Shown: one piece after another, positions 8,874 through 23,891 of the stretch
Numbering within the stretch: the first letter of the stretch is position 1
How the letters are laid out: every line of letters begins with the position of its first letter
DNA from: Cryptosporangium aurantiacum
Lineage (GTDB): Bacteria > Actinomycetota > Actinomycetes > Mycobacteriales > Cryptosporangiaceae
Direction of reading: 5' to 3'
Length of the DNA stretch: 64,000 nucleotides
NCBI RefSeq assembly: GCF_900143005.1
Contig: NZ_FRCS01000004.1
Coordinates: 620,001 to 684,000, forward strand
Program-made: the position numbers and the translations under genes
The notes under the pieces: generated by a model
The model's database searches: none
Seen by the model: only the letters and a program-made list of their open reading frames with translations
Told to the model about the DNA's origin: nothing

Positions 8874-9988
8874 GACGCCCGGCCGACCGGGAGTTCGGCG
8901 TGGACGGTGAAACCGCCCTCGTCCCGCGGCTCCGCCCGCAGTCGCCCGCCGAGCGCGGTGACCCGCTCACGCATCCCGAGCAGCCCGACGCCCGGTTCCG
9001 GCGCGGTCGCGGGCGTGGCCTTGCCGTCGTCCTCGACGCGGATCGCGAGGGCGTCCGGGCGGTAGTCGATCCGCACCGAGGCCGTCGCGGCGGCCGCGTG
9101 CCTTGCGATGTTCGTGAGCGACTCCTGGACGATCCGGTACGCGGTCCGATCCACCGCGACCGGCACGTCGAGCCGCTGCCCCGCGATCGTCAGCGTCGCG
9201 TCCAAGCCGGTCGCGCGGGCCCGTTCCACGAGTTCCGGAACGTGGTCGAGCCCGTTCGACGGCGTCTTGCCGTCCTCGCGCAGCGCCTCCAGCGTCGCCC
9301 GCAGCTCCCGGGTCGCTTCCCGGCCGGCGTCCCGGATCGCGAGGAGTGACTCCGGCACCTGCTCCCCGCGCTTGCTCGCCAGGTGCACGGCGACCTCGGC
9401 CTGCACCTTGATGATCGAGATCTGGTGGGTCAAGGAATCGTGCAGCTCACGCGCGATGTGCAACCGCTCCTCGTTCGCCCGCCGCCGCGCGGTCTCCTCG
9501 CGGGTGCGCTCGGCTTCGTCCGCCCGCCGCTCGGCCTGCCGCAGCGCCTCGCCGGCCGCGCCGGCGGCGATCAGCCAGGCCAGCTCCAGCGCACCGCGGG
9601 CCTGTGCGAGCGCCTGGCTCACCGATCCGTCCACGACGGCGATCAGCACTGCGAGCGGCAGCGCGGCCAGCATCACCACCGACACCAGCACGGTGAGCAG
9701 ACGGTGCCCGGCCCGCACCGCGGAGTACACCGCGACCAGATACGCGACGGCAGGCACGTCGTACCCCAGGGCCTGGTAGCCGACGGTGCACAGCCCGATC
9801 GCGACCAGGACAGGGATCGGAGCCCGGCGGCGAACCACCAGCGCGAGACCACCCAGCGCCAGCAGCACCACACCCGGGACGCCGGAACCCGCACCGGACA
9901 GCCCGGTGAACACCGCCGTCGCGGCCACGCAGACGGCGATCGCCCAGTCTGTGACAGCCGGCCGGAGACCGGGCCGTCCTGTGCTCAT
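8870..9988 (-). CDS. Sensor histidine kinase, HPK7 (NarX-like) type
   Basis: A 372-residue membrane sensor. Four to five hydrophobic segments lie in the first 140 residues with little extracellular sequence, which suggests intramembrane sensing. A short coiled region leads to the HisKA_3 motif RELHDSLTHQ with phospho-acceptor H183. A compact ATPase domain ends with GVGLLGMRERVTALGG. The architecture resembles actinobacterial kinases that sense envelope stress or antibiotics. ATG 9988 is used. It is divergent from the MMPL transporter across 215 bp. Confidence 0.93.
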   Translation of the reverse strand: MSTGRPGLRPAVTDWAIAVCVAATAVFTGLSGAGSGVPGVVLLALGGLALVVRRRAPIPVLVAIGLCTVGYQALGYDVPAVAYLVAVYSAVRAGHRLLTVLVSVVMLAALPLAVLIAVVDGSVSQALAQARGALELAWLIAAGAAGEALRQAERRADEAERTREETARRRANEERLHIARELHDSLTHQISIIKVQAEVAVHLASKRGEQVPESLLAIRDAGREATRELRATLEALREDGKTPSNGLDHVPELVERARATGLDATLTIAGQRLDVPVAVDRTAYRIVQESLTNIARHAAAATASVRIDYRPDALAIRVEDDGKATPATAPEPGVGLLGMRERVTALGGRLRAEPRDEGGFTVHAELPVGRAS

Positions 9989-10046
9989 GGCCGCACCCTA
10001 ACCCGCGGGCGCGGCGCGCGAGTCGTGCTCGGCGACGAGCATCCGC

Positions 10047-10064
10047 CTACTGCGCACGCAGTAG
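10047..10064. promoter_or_regulatory. 18-bp palindrome, candidate operator
   Basis: CTACTGCGCACGCAGTAG has perfect 8-bp arms around a 2-bp centre. It lies between the divergent kinase/regulator operon and the MMPL gene, a typical place for an autoregulatory response-regulator site. No functional evidence beyond symmetry and position. Confidence 0.45.
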
Positions 10065-10203
10065 TTCTGCGGTTTCTGCGGCGCCCGCAGCAGCGTTCCC
10101 ACGCCCTCCGCGGCAGTCCGAAGTGTCTGCGTCTGCCAGACGACCTGCGCGGTCTCCGGCGACACGATCGGCCACGACGGTTCCCAACCCCGAGGAGCAT
10201 CCG

Positions 10204-12324
10204 ATGTCGACCGGAATACTGGCCTCGCTGGCGCGGCTCTGTTACCGACGCCGCCGCCTGGTCGTCGCGACCTGGATCGTCGGCGTCATCGCCGTGGCGT
10301 TCGCCGGATTCGGGTTCGGCGCCGCGTCCGACAACTCCGCCTCCGGCGGCGACTCCGGGTCGGCCAGAGCGCAGTCGCTGATCGAAGAGCACTTCCCCGA
10401 CCAGCAGGGCGACACGCTGACGCTGGCGATCAAGGCCGACAACGGCATCGACGATCCGGCCGCCCGGCGCACGATCGAGGCCGTCATCGCCGACCTGGCC
10501 GCCTCACCGGTCACCGGGCCGGTGACCTCGCCCTACCAGGATCGGAGCCTGGTCACGGCGGACCGCCGGATCGCCAGAACGACGATCCCGCTGACCGCGG
10601 CCGAGGTCTCGGAGGCCGATGTCGAGCCGCTGGTGACGACGGTCAAGGAGGCCTCCGGCGACGGTGTGACGCTGGGCCTGGGCGGCAAGGCGGCGGAGAA
10701 GGCCGAAACGCCGCCGCAGGGCGCGGCCGAGAGCGTCGGCGTCCTGGCGGCGGCGGTGATCCTCTTCATCGCGTTCGGATCGCTGGTGGCGATGGGCCTG
10801 CCGATCGCCACCGCGCTGCTGGCGATCGTCGGCGGCATCGCGCTGATGAAGCTCGCCGGGCACCTCGCTCCCTCACCGGACTTCACCGTGCTCATCGCCG
10901 CGATGATCGGGCTCGGTGTCGGCATCGACTACGCGCTGTTCATCGTGACCCGCTACAAGGAGAGCCTGCAGAACGGCGACGAGCCGGAGGCCGCGACGGT
11001 CACCGCGATCGCCACCGCGGGCCGCGCCGTGCTGTTCGCCGGAACCACGGTCGTGATCGCGCTGCTCGGCCTGGTCACGATGGGGCTGCGGATGATGACC
11101 GGCGTGGCCATCGGCGCCTCGGTGACGGTCCTGGTCACGATGGTCGCCGCGGTGACGCTGCTCCCGGCGTTCCTGGGTTTCACCGGCTACCGGATCCTCG
11201 GGATGCGCCTGCCTCGCCGCGCGCGGAAGAACCGCAGGGCTCCGGCCGAGCGCTGGGCCGCCGTCGTGCAGCGCAGGCCGCTGGTCGCCGCCGCGCTGGC
11301 CGGTGTGGCGCTGCTGGTGCTGGCCGCTCCGGCGCTGTCGATGCGGCTGAGCCTGCCGGACGCAAGCGTCCAGCCGCGCGACCGCAGCAGCTACACCTCG
11401 CACGAGATCGTCTCCGAGGGTTTCGGCCCCGGGTACGGTGCACCGCTGGTCTTCGCCACCCGCGTCGATTCGGACGCCGACCTGCGCCCCGTCGTCGACG
11501 CGGTCCGCGCGACCCCGGGCATCGCCTACGTCACGCCGCCGCGGATCAGCGCGGACCAGCAGGCCGCCACGTTCATGGCATACCCCACGACCGGGTTCCA
11601 GGACGAGGCGACCGCGGACCTGGTGCACGAACTCCGCAACGACGTGCTGCCCGCGGCGCCCGGCGGGGACGGCGTCCACATCGGCGGCCCGAACGCGCTC
11701 GCGATCGATTCGGCCGAGGAGATCAGTTCGCGCCTGCCGCTGATGATCGCCGTTGTCCTCGCGATGTCGCTGGTGCTGCTGATCGCGCTGGTCCGGTCGG
11801 TCACGATCGCGCTGCAGGCCGCCGTGATGAACCTGCTGTCGATCGGCGCCGCGTACGGCGTCCTGGTCGCGGTCGTGCAGTGGGGTTGGTTCGGCACCGC
11901 GCTCGGCTTCCCCACCGCGATGCCGATCACGACCTGGCTGCCGATGATGATGTTCCCGATCCTGTTCGGGCTGTCGATGGACTACGAGGTGTTCCTGATC
12001 TCGCGGGTCCGCGAGGAGTACGAACGCACCGGCGACACCCGGGCTGCCGTCGCGCGCGGGCTGGCCCGGACCGCCAAGGTCATCACGGCCGCGGCGGCGA
12101 TCATGATCGCGGTCTTCACGACGTCGCTGCTCGGTCCGGACATCTCGGTCAAGCAGGCCGGATTCGGTATGGCCGTGGCGGTGCTCATCGACGCCACGGT
12201 CGTCCGGATGGTGCTCGTCCCCGCGGTGATGGAGCTGTGCGGACGGGCGAACTGGTGGATGCCCTGGCGCCGGACGCCGTCGCCCGCAGCGGCCGACGAC
12301 GTCCGCGAACCCGTCCAGGTCTGA
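10204..12324 (+). CDS. MMPL-family RND transporter
   Basis: A 706-residue inner-membrane transporter with two repeats, each an extracytoplasmic domain followed by five or six helices. The first helix is at about 20-42. MMPL hallmarks include GLGVGIDYALFIVTRYKE in the first repeat and FGLSMDYEVFLISRVREEYE in the second, each with the Asp-Tyr pair of the proton relay. ATG 10204 follows GAGGAG. The family moves lipids, siderophores or drugs. The nearby Pks13-like operon makes lipid export conceivable, but the transporter lies on the far side of a terminator and is more directly linked to the two-component pair. Confidence 0.92.
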   Translation: MSTGILASLARLCYRRRRLVVATWIVGVIAVAFAGFGFGAASDNSASGGDSGSARAQSLIEEHFPDQQGDTLTLAIKADNGIDDPAARRTIEAVIADLAASPVTGPVTSPYQDRSLVTADRRIARTTIPLTAAEVSEADVEPLVTTVKEASGDGVTLGLGGKAAEKAETPPQGAAESVGVLAAAVILFIAFGSLVAMGLPIATALLAIVGGIALMKLAGHLAPSPDFTVLIAAMIGLGVGIDYALFIVTRYKESLQNGDEPEAATVTAIATAGRAVLFAGTTVVIALLGLVTMGLRMMTGVAIGASVTVLVTMVAAVTLLPAFLGFTGYRILGMRLPRRARKNRRAPAERWAAVVQRRPLVAAALAGVALLVLAAPALSMRLSLPDASVQPRDRSSYTSHEIVSEGFGPGYGAPLVFATRVDSDADLRPVVDAVRATPGIAYVTPPRISADQQAATFMAYPTTGFQDEATADLVHELRNDVLPAAPGGDGVHIGGPNALAIDSAEEISSRLPLMIAVVLAMSLVLLIALVRSVTIALQAAVMNLLSIGAAYGVLVAVVQWGWFGTALGFPTAMPITTWLPMMMFPILFGLSMDYEVFLISRVREEYERTGDTRAAVARGLARTAKVITAAAAIMIAVFTTSLLGPDISVKQAGFGMAVAVLIDATVVRMVLVPAVMELCGRANWWMPWRRTPSPAAADDVREPVQV

Positions 12325-12328
12325 CCGG

Positions 12329-12356
12329 CCGGCCCGGCCCCGCGGGGCCGGGCCGG
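12329..12356. terminator. GC-rich palindromic terminator
   Basis: A perfect 28-bp palindrome of C and G only, centred at 12342/12343, between the convergent MMPL and esterase genes. There is no T-tract, as is common in actinomycetes. Likely bidirectional. Confidence 0.7.
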
Positions 12357-12403
12357 AAACGGCCGGGCTCAGACGGCGCCGGGCCGGAGCCTGCCTGCCG
12401 GGC

Positions 12404-13453
12404 TCAGGCGGGGACGCCGAGGCCCGCGGCCAGGACCGGCCACGACGAGCGGAGCTTCTGCTCCCAGTACGGCCAGGCGTGGACGCCCGTGTTGCCGAGG
12501 TCGGTGGTCACCGGGATGCCCGCCGCGCGCAGCTTCGACGCCAGCGCGTCGTTCGCCGGCGCGGCGACGCTCTCCAGCAGCGTCGCGTCCAGCGGAGCGT
12601 CACCCGTCTCGGTCTTGCCGTTGCCGCACGAGAGATACAGCCGCATCCCGCGCAGCTTGGCCACGTTCGACGCCGGGTTCCGCGCCGCCCAGCCGAAGAA
12701 GTTCAGCACCGGGTCGCCCCACATCTGGATCGGCAGCTCACCGGCGCGCAGCACCATCGCCTGCACCAGCACCGGCGCGCCGGGGAACAGCGTGTCGACC
12801 AGACCGCTGTAGGACGCCGCCGACTTGAACCGGCCCGGGTACTGGAACGAGTAGGTCAGCGCGCCGTACCCGCCCAGCGACAGGCCGGCGATCGCCCGGT
12901 TCGGCCCGGCCCGGTACCCGCGCTCGAGCAGCTGGAACAACTCGACCATGTGGAACGTCGCCCACTTGCGCGGTTTCGCCGAGCCGCCGAACAACCAGTC
13001 GGTGTAGAAGCCGGCCTGACCGTCGCTGGGCATCACGACCAGCACGTTCTTGTCCGCGGTGAACGCCTCGACGTTGGTGAAGTGCGTCCACGACTTGTAG
13101 TCCTGCGGCTCCCCGGCGCCGTGCAGCAGCCAGAGCGTCGGCCAGGTGACGGTCGGGTTGGCTGCCCAGTCCTTCGGCAGCAGCAGCCGCGTCGAGACGT
13201 TCCCGCCGAGCGCGGGCGAGTGGATCAGCAGGTCCACCGTGCGGGGGCCGACGAGCGTCTCGGAGACGACGTACGCGCCGTCGTCGGCCCGCGCCGCCGA
13301 CCCGACGATCAGCCCGGGCGCCGCCGCCGGCTGCTGCGCCGCCGCCGGGACGGCCACCGCGCCGAGCGCGCCGCCGACCACGAGCGCCAGCGCTGCGCAC
13401 AGCGTCCGCATGCGCAGTTCGGACCGCAACCGCCGCAGGCGGACGAATCTCAT
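12404..13453 (-). CDS. Secreted esterase, antigen-85/mycolyltransferase-like alpha/beta hydrolase
   Basis: A 349-residue protein with a cleavable signal peptide (basic start, hydrophobic core about 16-38, AAA-like cleavage region). The alpha/beta-hydrolase fold follows, with WLLHGAG and nucleophile elbow GLSLGGYG (S192). A late Asp/Glu region and a C-terminal His in NTGVHAWPYWEQ complete a plausible triad. The Trp-Pro/Tyr-Trp ending resembles the Ag85 (FbpA) family, whose members transfer mycolyl groups to trehalose or arabinogalactan outside the membrane. It lies 14 bp downstream of accD on the same strand, so it is probably the last gene of the fadD32-pks13-accD operon. The acyl donor is unknown; a general esterase is the alternative. 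Confidence 0.8.
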   Translation of the reverse strand: MRFVRLRRLRSELRMRTLCAALALVVGGALGAVAVPAAAQQPAAAPGLIVGSAARADDGAYVVSETLVGPRTVDLLIHSPALGGNVSTRLLLPKDWAANPTVTWPTLWLLHGAGEPQDYKSWTHFTNVEAFTADKNVLVVMPSDGQAGFYTDWLFGGSAKPRKWATFHMVELFQLLERGYRAGPNRAIAGLSLGGYGALTYSFQYPGRFKSAASYSGLVDTLFPGAPVLVQAMVLRAGELPIQMWGDPVLNFFGWAARNPASNVAKLRGMRLYLSCGNGKTETGDAPLDATLLESVAAPANDALASKLRAAGIPVTTDLGNTGVHAWPYWEQKLRSSWPVLAAGLGVPA

Positions 13454-13467
13454 CGGGGGACGACCTC

Positions 13468-15056
13468 TCACAGTGGGATGTTGGAGTGCTTCCGGGCCGG
13501 ACCGGTCTTGCGTTTCGTCCGCAGCATGCGCAGCGCCTTCGCGACCTCGATGCGGGTCTCCGAGGGTGCGATCACCGCGTCGATGTAGCCCCGCTCGGCG
13601 GCCTCGTACGGTGTGCACTTCTCGGCACGGTAGGCCGCGATCAGCGCGTCGCGGACGTATTCGTCGTTACCGGCGGCGGCCGCCTCCTGCAGTTGCCGCC
13701 GGAACAGCACGCTGACCGCAGCCTCGCCGCCCATCACCGCGATCTCGGCGGTCGGCCACGCCAGGTTCGTGTCGACGCGGTAGTGCTTGCAGCCCATCGA
13801 CGCGTACCCGCCGCCGTAGGCCTTCCGCACGATCACGGTCACCATCGGCACGGTCGCCGTCGCGTACGCGAACGACAGCTTCACGCCGCGCCGGATCAAC
13901 CCGCCCCGCTCCTGCTCGAGCCCCGGCAGGTAACCCGGCACGTCGACCAGCGTCAGGATCGGGATGTTGAACGCGTCGCAGAACTGGATGAAGCGCGCGC
14001 CCTTCTCCGACGCGTCGATGTCCAGCGCCCCGGACAGGTGCATCGGCTGGTTCGCGATGATCCCCACCGTGCGGCCCTCGAGACGGGCCAGCCCGACCAG
14101 CAGGTTCGGCGCGAAAGCGGCCTGCATCTCCAGGAACTCGCCGTCGTCGACCAGGTACTGGATCACGGTCGTCATGTCGTAGAGCCGGTTGGGCTCGTCC
14201 GGGATCACCGCGTTGAGCCCGAGGTCGTCGGCGACGATCTCCAACTCGGTTTCGGCACCGAAGTCCGGTGCCTCGTCCAGGTTGTTGGACGGCAGGTACG
14301 ACAGCAGCGTCTGCACCCAGTCGAACGCGTCCTTCTCGTCGGCCGCGACGTAGTGCACGTTGCCCGCCGCGGCGTTCGTGGACGGCCCGCCCAGCTCCTC
14401 GAACGTCACCTGTTCGCCGGTCACCGCGCGGATGACGTCCGGGCCGGTGACGAACTGGTGCGACGTCTTCTCGACCATCACGACGATGTCGGTGGCCGCC
14501 GGGCCGTAGACCGCTCCCCCGGCGCACGGGCCGAGGATCAGCGAGACCTGCGGCACCACGCCGGACGCGAGCCCGATGTGGTAGCCGATCTCCGCGTACG
14601 CGGCGAGCGACGCGACGCCCTCCTGGATCCGGGCGCCGCCGGAGTCGTTGATCCCGACGATCGGGCAGCCGACGTCGATCGCCCGCTGCATGACCTTCAC
14701 GATCTTCTGCCCGACGCGTTCGCCGACGCTGCCGCCGAACACCGTGAAGTCCTGCGCGTAGACGCAGACCGGCCGGCCGCTCACCAGCCCGTAACCGGTG
14801 ACGACGCCGTCACCGTACAACTCCCTGGCGTCGTCGCCGTAGGCGCCGGCGCCGTGCCGTGCCAACTCGTCCACCTCGACGAACGTGCCCGGATCGAGGA
14901 ACGCCTCGATCCGCTCGCGGGCGGTGAGCTTGCCTTTCGCGTGCTGCTTCTCCACCGAGGCCATCGAGCCCTGCCGGGATACCTCGCGGCGCCGGGCCAG
15001 CTCGGCGATCTTCGCGGCGGTGCCCCCCGCGGTACTGCGGGGAAGCTCGGTAGTCG

Positions 15057-15060
<4 letters not shown>
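13468..15060 (-). CDS. Acyl-CoA carboxylase beta (carboxyltransferase) subunit, AccD4-like by context
   Basis: A 530-residue biotin-dependent carboxyltransferase. The N-terminal crotonase-like half has KLTARERIEAFLDPGTFVE and the acyl-CoA site GINDSGGARIQEG. The second half has DVPGYLPGLEQERGG and AYGGGYASMGCK, which form the biotin site. It would carboxylate an acyl-CoA to give the extender unit for the adjacent synthase; in mycobacteria AccD4 activates a C24-26 acyl-CoA this way. The start ATG at 15060 overlaps the pks stop (ATGA), so it is translationally coupled. The alpha and epsilon subunits are not in the window. Long-chain specificity rests on context only; a propionyl-CoA carboxylase is the alternative. 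Confidence 0.9.
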
Positions 15061-21628
<6,568 letters not shown>

Positions 21629-21632
<4 letters not shown>

Positions 21633-23365
21633 CGGGCGACCACCAGGGATCCGGCGAGGTAGCGGTCGCGCGTCGCGGACCGCGCGATCTTTCCGCTGGA
21701 CGTCCGTGGGACGTCGTTCGGGTCGACCAGGACGACGTCGTGCAGCGGGACGCCGTGCCGGGCGGACACCGCCCGCCGGATCGCGGTCCGGGCCTCGTCG
21801 AGCTCACCCACGCTCGGGGTGGCGTGCCGGGACACCTCGGCGACGACGACCATCGCCTCGCCGTCCGGCGCGGGCACCGAGAACGCGGCGACCCGATGCC
21901 GCCCGACGACCGGGTGCGCGTCCTCGACCGTCACCTCGACGTCCTGCGGGTAGTGGTTGCGGCCGTCGAGGATGATCAGGTCCTTGATCCGGCCGGTGAC
22001 GTAGAGATCCCCGTCGACGAGGACGCCGAGGTCACCGGAGCGGAGCCAGACGGCGCCGTCCAAGTTCGCGCCGAACGTCTCGGCGGTGTCCTCGGGCCGT
22101 TTCCAGTAGCCGGCGGACACGTTCGGGCCGGTCACCCAGATCTCGCCGACGCGCCCGTCGGGGCAGCGCTGCCGGGTGTCCGGGTCGACGATCGCGAGCT
22201 GCGCGCCCTCGGGGTTCTCCGGGCCGCCGCAGGCCACCATCCGCTGGCCACGACTCGTCACCGCGGTGGTCGCGATCCCCCGCGAGAGCTGTTCGACGTC
22301 GAACGTGCGCTCCCGGAACGGCTCGTCGAACGCCCAGCACGTCACCAGCACCGTCGCCTCGGCGAGGCCGTAGGCGCCGGACAGTACGTCGCGGCGCAGG
22401 CCGTGCGGCGCGAACGTCTCGGCGAATCGGTCCAGGGTCTCGGCCAGCACCGGCTCGGCCGCGTTGATGACCAGGTCGGCGTTCTCCAGCCGGAGCCCGG
22501 CCCGCTCCTCCGGCGGAATCCGCTTCGCGCAGTAGTCGAACGCGAAGTTCGGCGCGGCCGTGATGCCGCCCGGGTACCGGGAGAGCATCTCCAGCCAGCG
22601 CACCGGACGCAGCAGGAACGCCACCGGGTCGGTGAACACCGCGGGGATGCCGTAGACGACACCGCCGCACGCGGTCAGCACCAACCCCATGTCGTGGAAG
22701 AGCGGCAGCCAGCTGACCAGCGTCGAACGGCCGTACTCGGCGCCGTAGAGCACCGACCCCTGGTGCGTGTTCGCCACGACGTTGCGGTGGCTGATCATCA
22801 CGCCGGACGGCGTCCGGGTGGAACCCGACGTGTACTGCAGGTAGGCGACCTCGTCCGGGTCGAGCTCGACCGGGCTGAACTCGGGCTCCGGCTGATCCGC
22901 GTCCAACACCAGGACGCTCGGCGCGAGGCCTTCGGCCGCGAGAAAGTCCCGCACTGCCGTCTCGGCAGCGGTCGTGGTCGCGACGCACGCGGGCTCGGCG
23001 TCTGCGACCACGGCCGCCAGCCGGTCGCCGTGTCCGGGCAGGTCCGGGGTGAACAGCGGAACCGCGATCACACCCGCGCGCAGGGCACCGAGGAAACCGA
23101 CGACGTACTCGAGCCCTTGCGGGGCCAGCAGCGCGACCCGTTCCCCGCGTCGCACGAGTTGCTGCAGCCGTGCGGCGGCCGCGGTGACGCGCCGGTCGAG
23201 CTGCGCCCAGGTGAGCGTGCGGGCGATGCCGTCCGGGCTGTAGAGGTAGTCGAGAAACGTGAGCGCGGGCTCGTCGGGAGTGCGACCGGCCCAGTAGGCC
23301 AGGTGCGCCGGCAGCGGTGACATCCGGTCGGGGACGATGGCCGCAGGGGCCGCGGTGCGGGACAT
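21629..23365 (-). CDS. fadD32: Long-chain fatty-acid-AMP ligase, FadD32-like
   Basis: A 578-residue adenylating enzyme. The ATP-binding motif is YTSGSTRTPSGVMISHRN, with Thr/Arg changes typical of FAALs rather than the TSGTTG of CoA ligases. LPLFHDMGL and GEIWVTGPNVSAGYWKRPEDT follow, and the C-terminal lid contains GRIKDLIILDGRNHYPQDVE with the family's insertion. FAALs activate fatty acids as acyl-AMP and load them directly on a carrier protein, here most likely the N-terminal carrier of the overlapping synthase (ATGA overlap). ATG 23365 is preceded by AAGGGAGA. It is first in the operon, under a near-consensus promoter. Chain length is not predictable. Confidence 0.9.
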
Positions 23366-23891
23366 CGGGTCTCCCTTGAACGTGTGGCGCGGTACGGGGA
23401 AGGCCGGAGAACACCCCACAACCGATCGTTATTCTTTTCGCGGATTGCCAGACCGGTGGAGTGCGGTCACGATATTTACGCCATCGAACACTGTCAAGAC
23501 CGAATCCCGTTCCGGGCGGCCTGCCGAAATGCGTACCGGGGGCATTGCGGGCGAAGCTATCGACCTACTGAGTGCAATTCCGCCAGAAATTGTCATCGGC
23601 GACACAATCACTCACGGTCATGCCGTTTGACCGGAGACACCCAGGTCACTGTGGGCAGGCGCGGGGCGTAGAGACTCGATCCAGGTCACAAGGGTGGAGC
23701 GGGGGAATCGTACCGCGGCAGATACCTGCTACGACTTTCCGGGGGTTATCGATTCCGAAATATATGTGCCGACAATGGCGTCACCCACGGTTAGGTGCGA
23801 TGTCCTAAATCCTTATCATTACCTTATCCGCGGAGTGCGGAACGTTTTGCGTGCCCCACATTCGAGATTACGCAGGTCGGATGATCCCGGA
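23366..23891. other. Gene-free region upstream of the fadD32 operon
   Basis: 526 bp between two minus-strand genes. It holds the fadD32 promoter and a leader of about 97 nt. The part near 23740-23870 is AT-richer than its surroundings and contains CCTTATCATTACCTTATCC, a short direct repeat. I see no gene. Confidence 0.6.
23469..23497 (-). promoter_or_regulatory. Near-consensus promoter for the fadD32-pks13-accD operon
   Basis: On the minus strand TTGACA (23497-23492) and TATCGT (23474-23469) are separated by exactly 17 bp, with an AT-rich spacer end. This is the best sigma-70-like promoter in the window and implies housekeeping expression. Confidence 0.65.
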
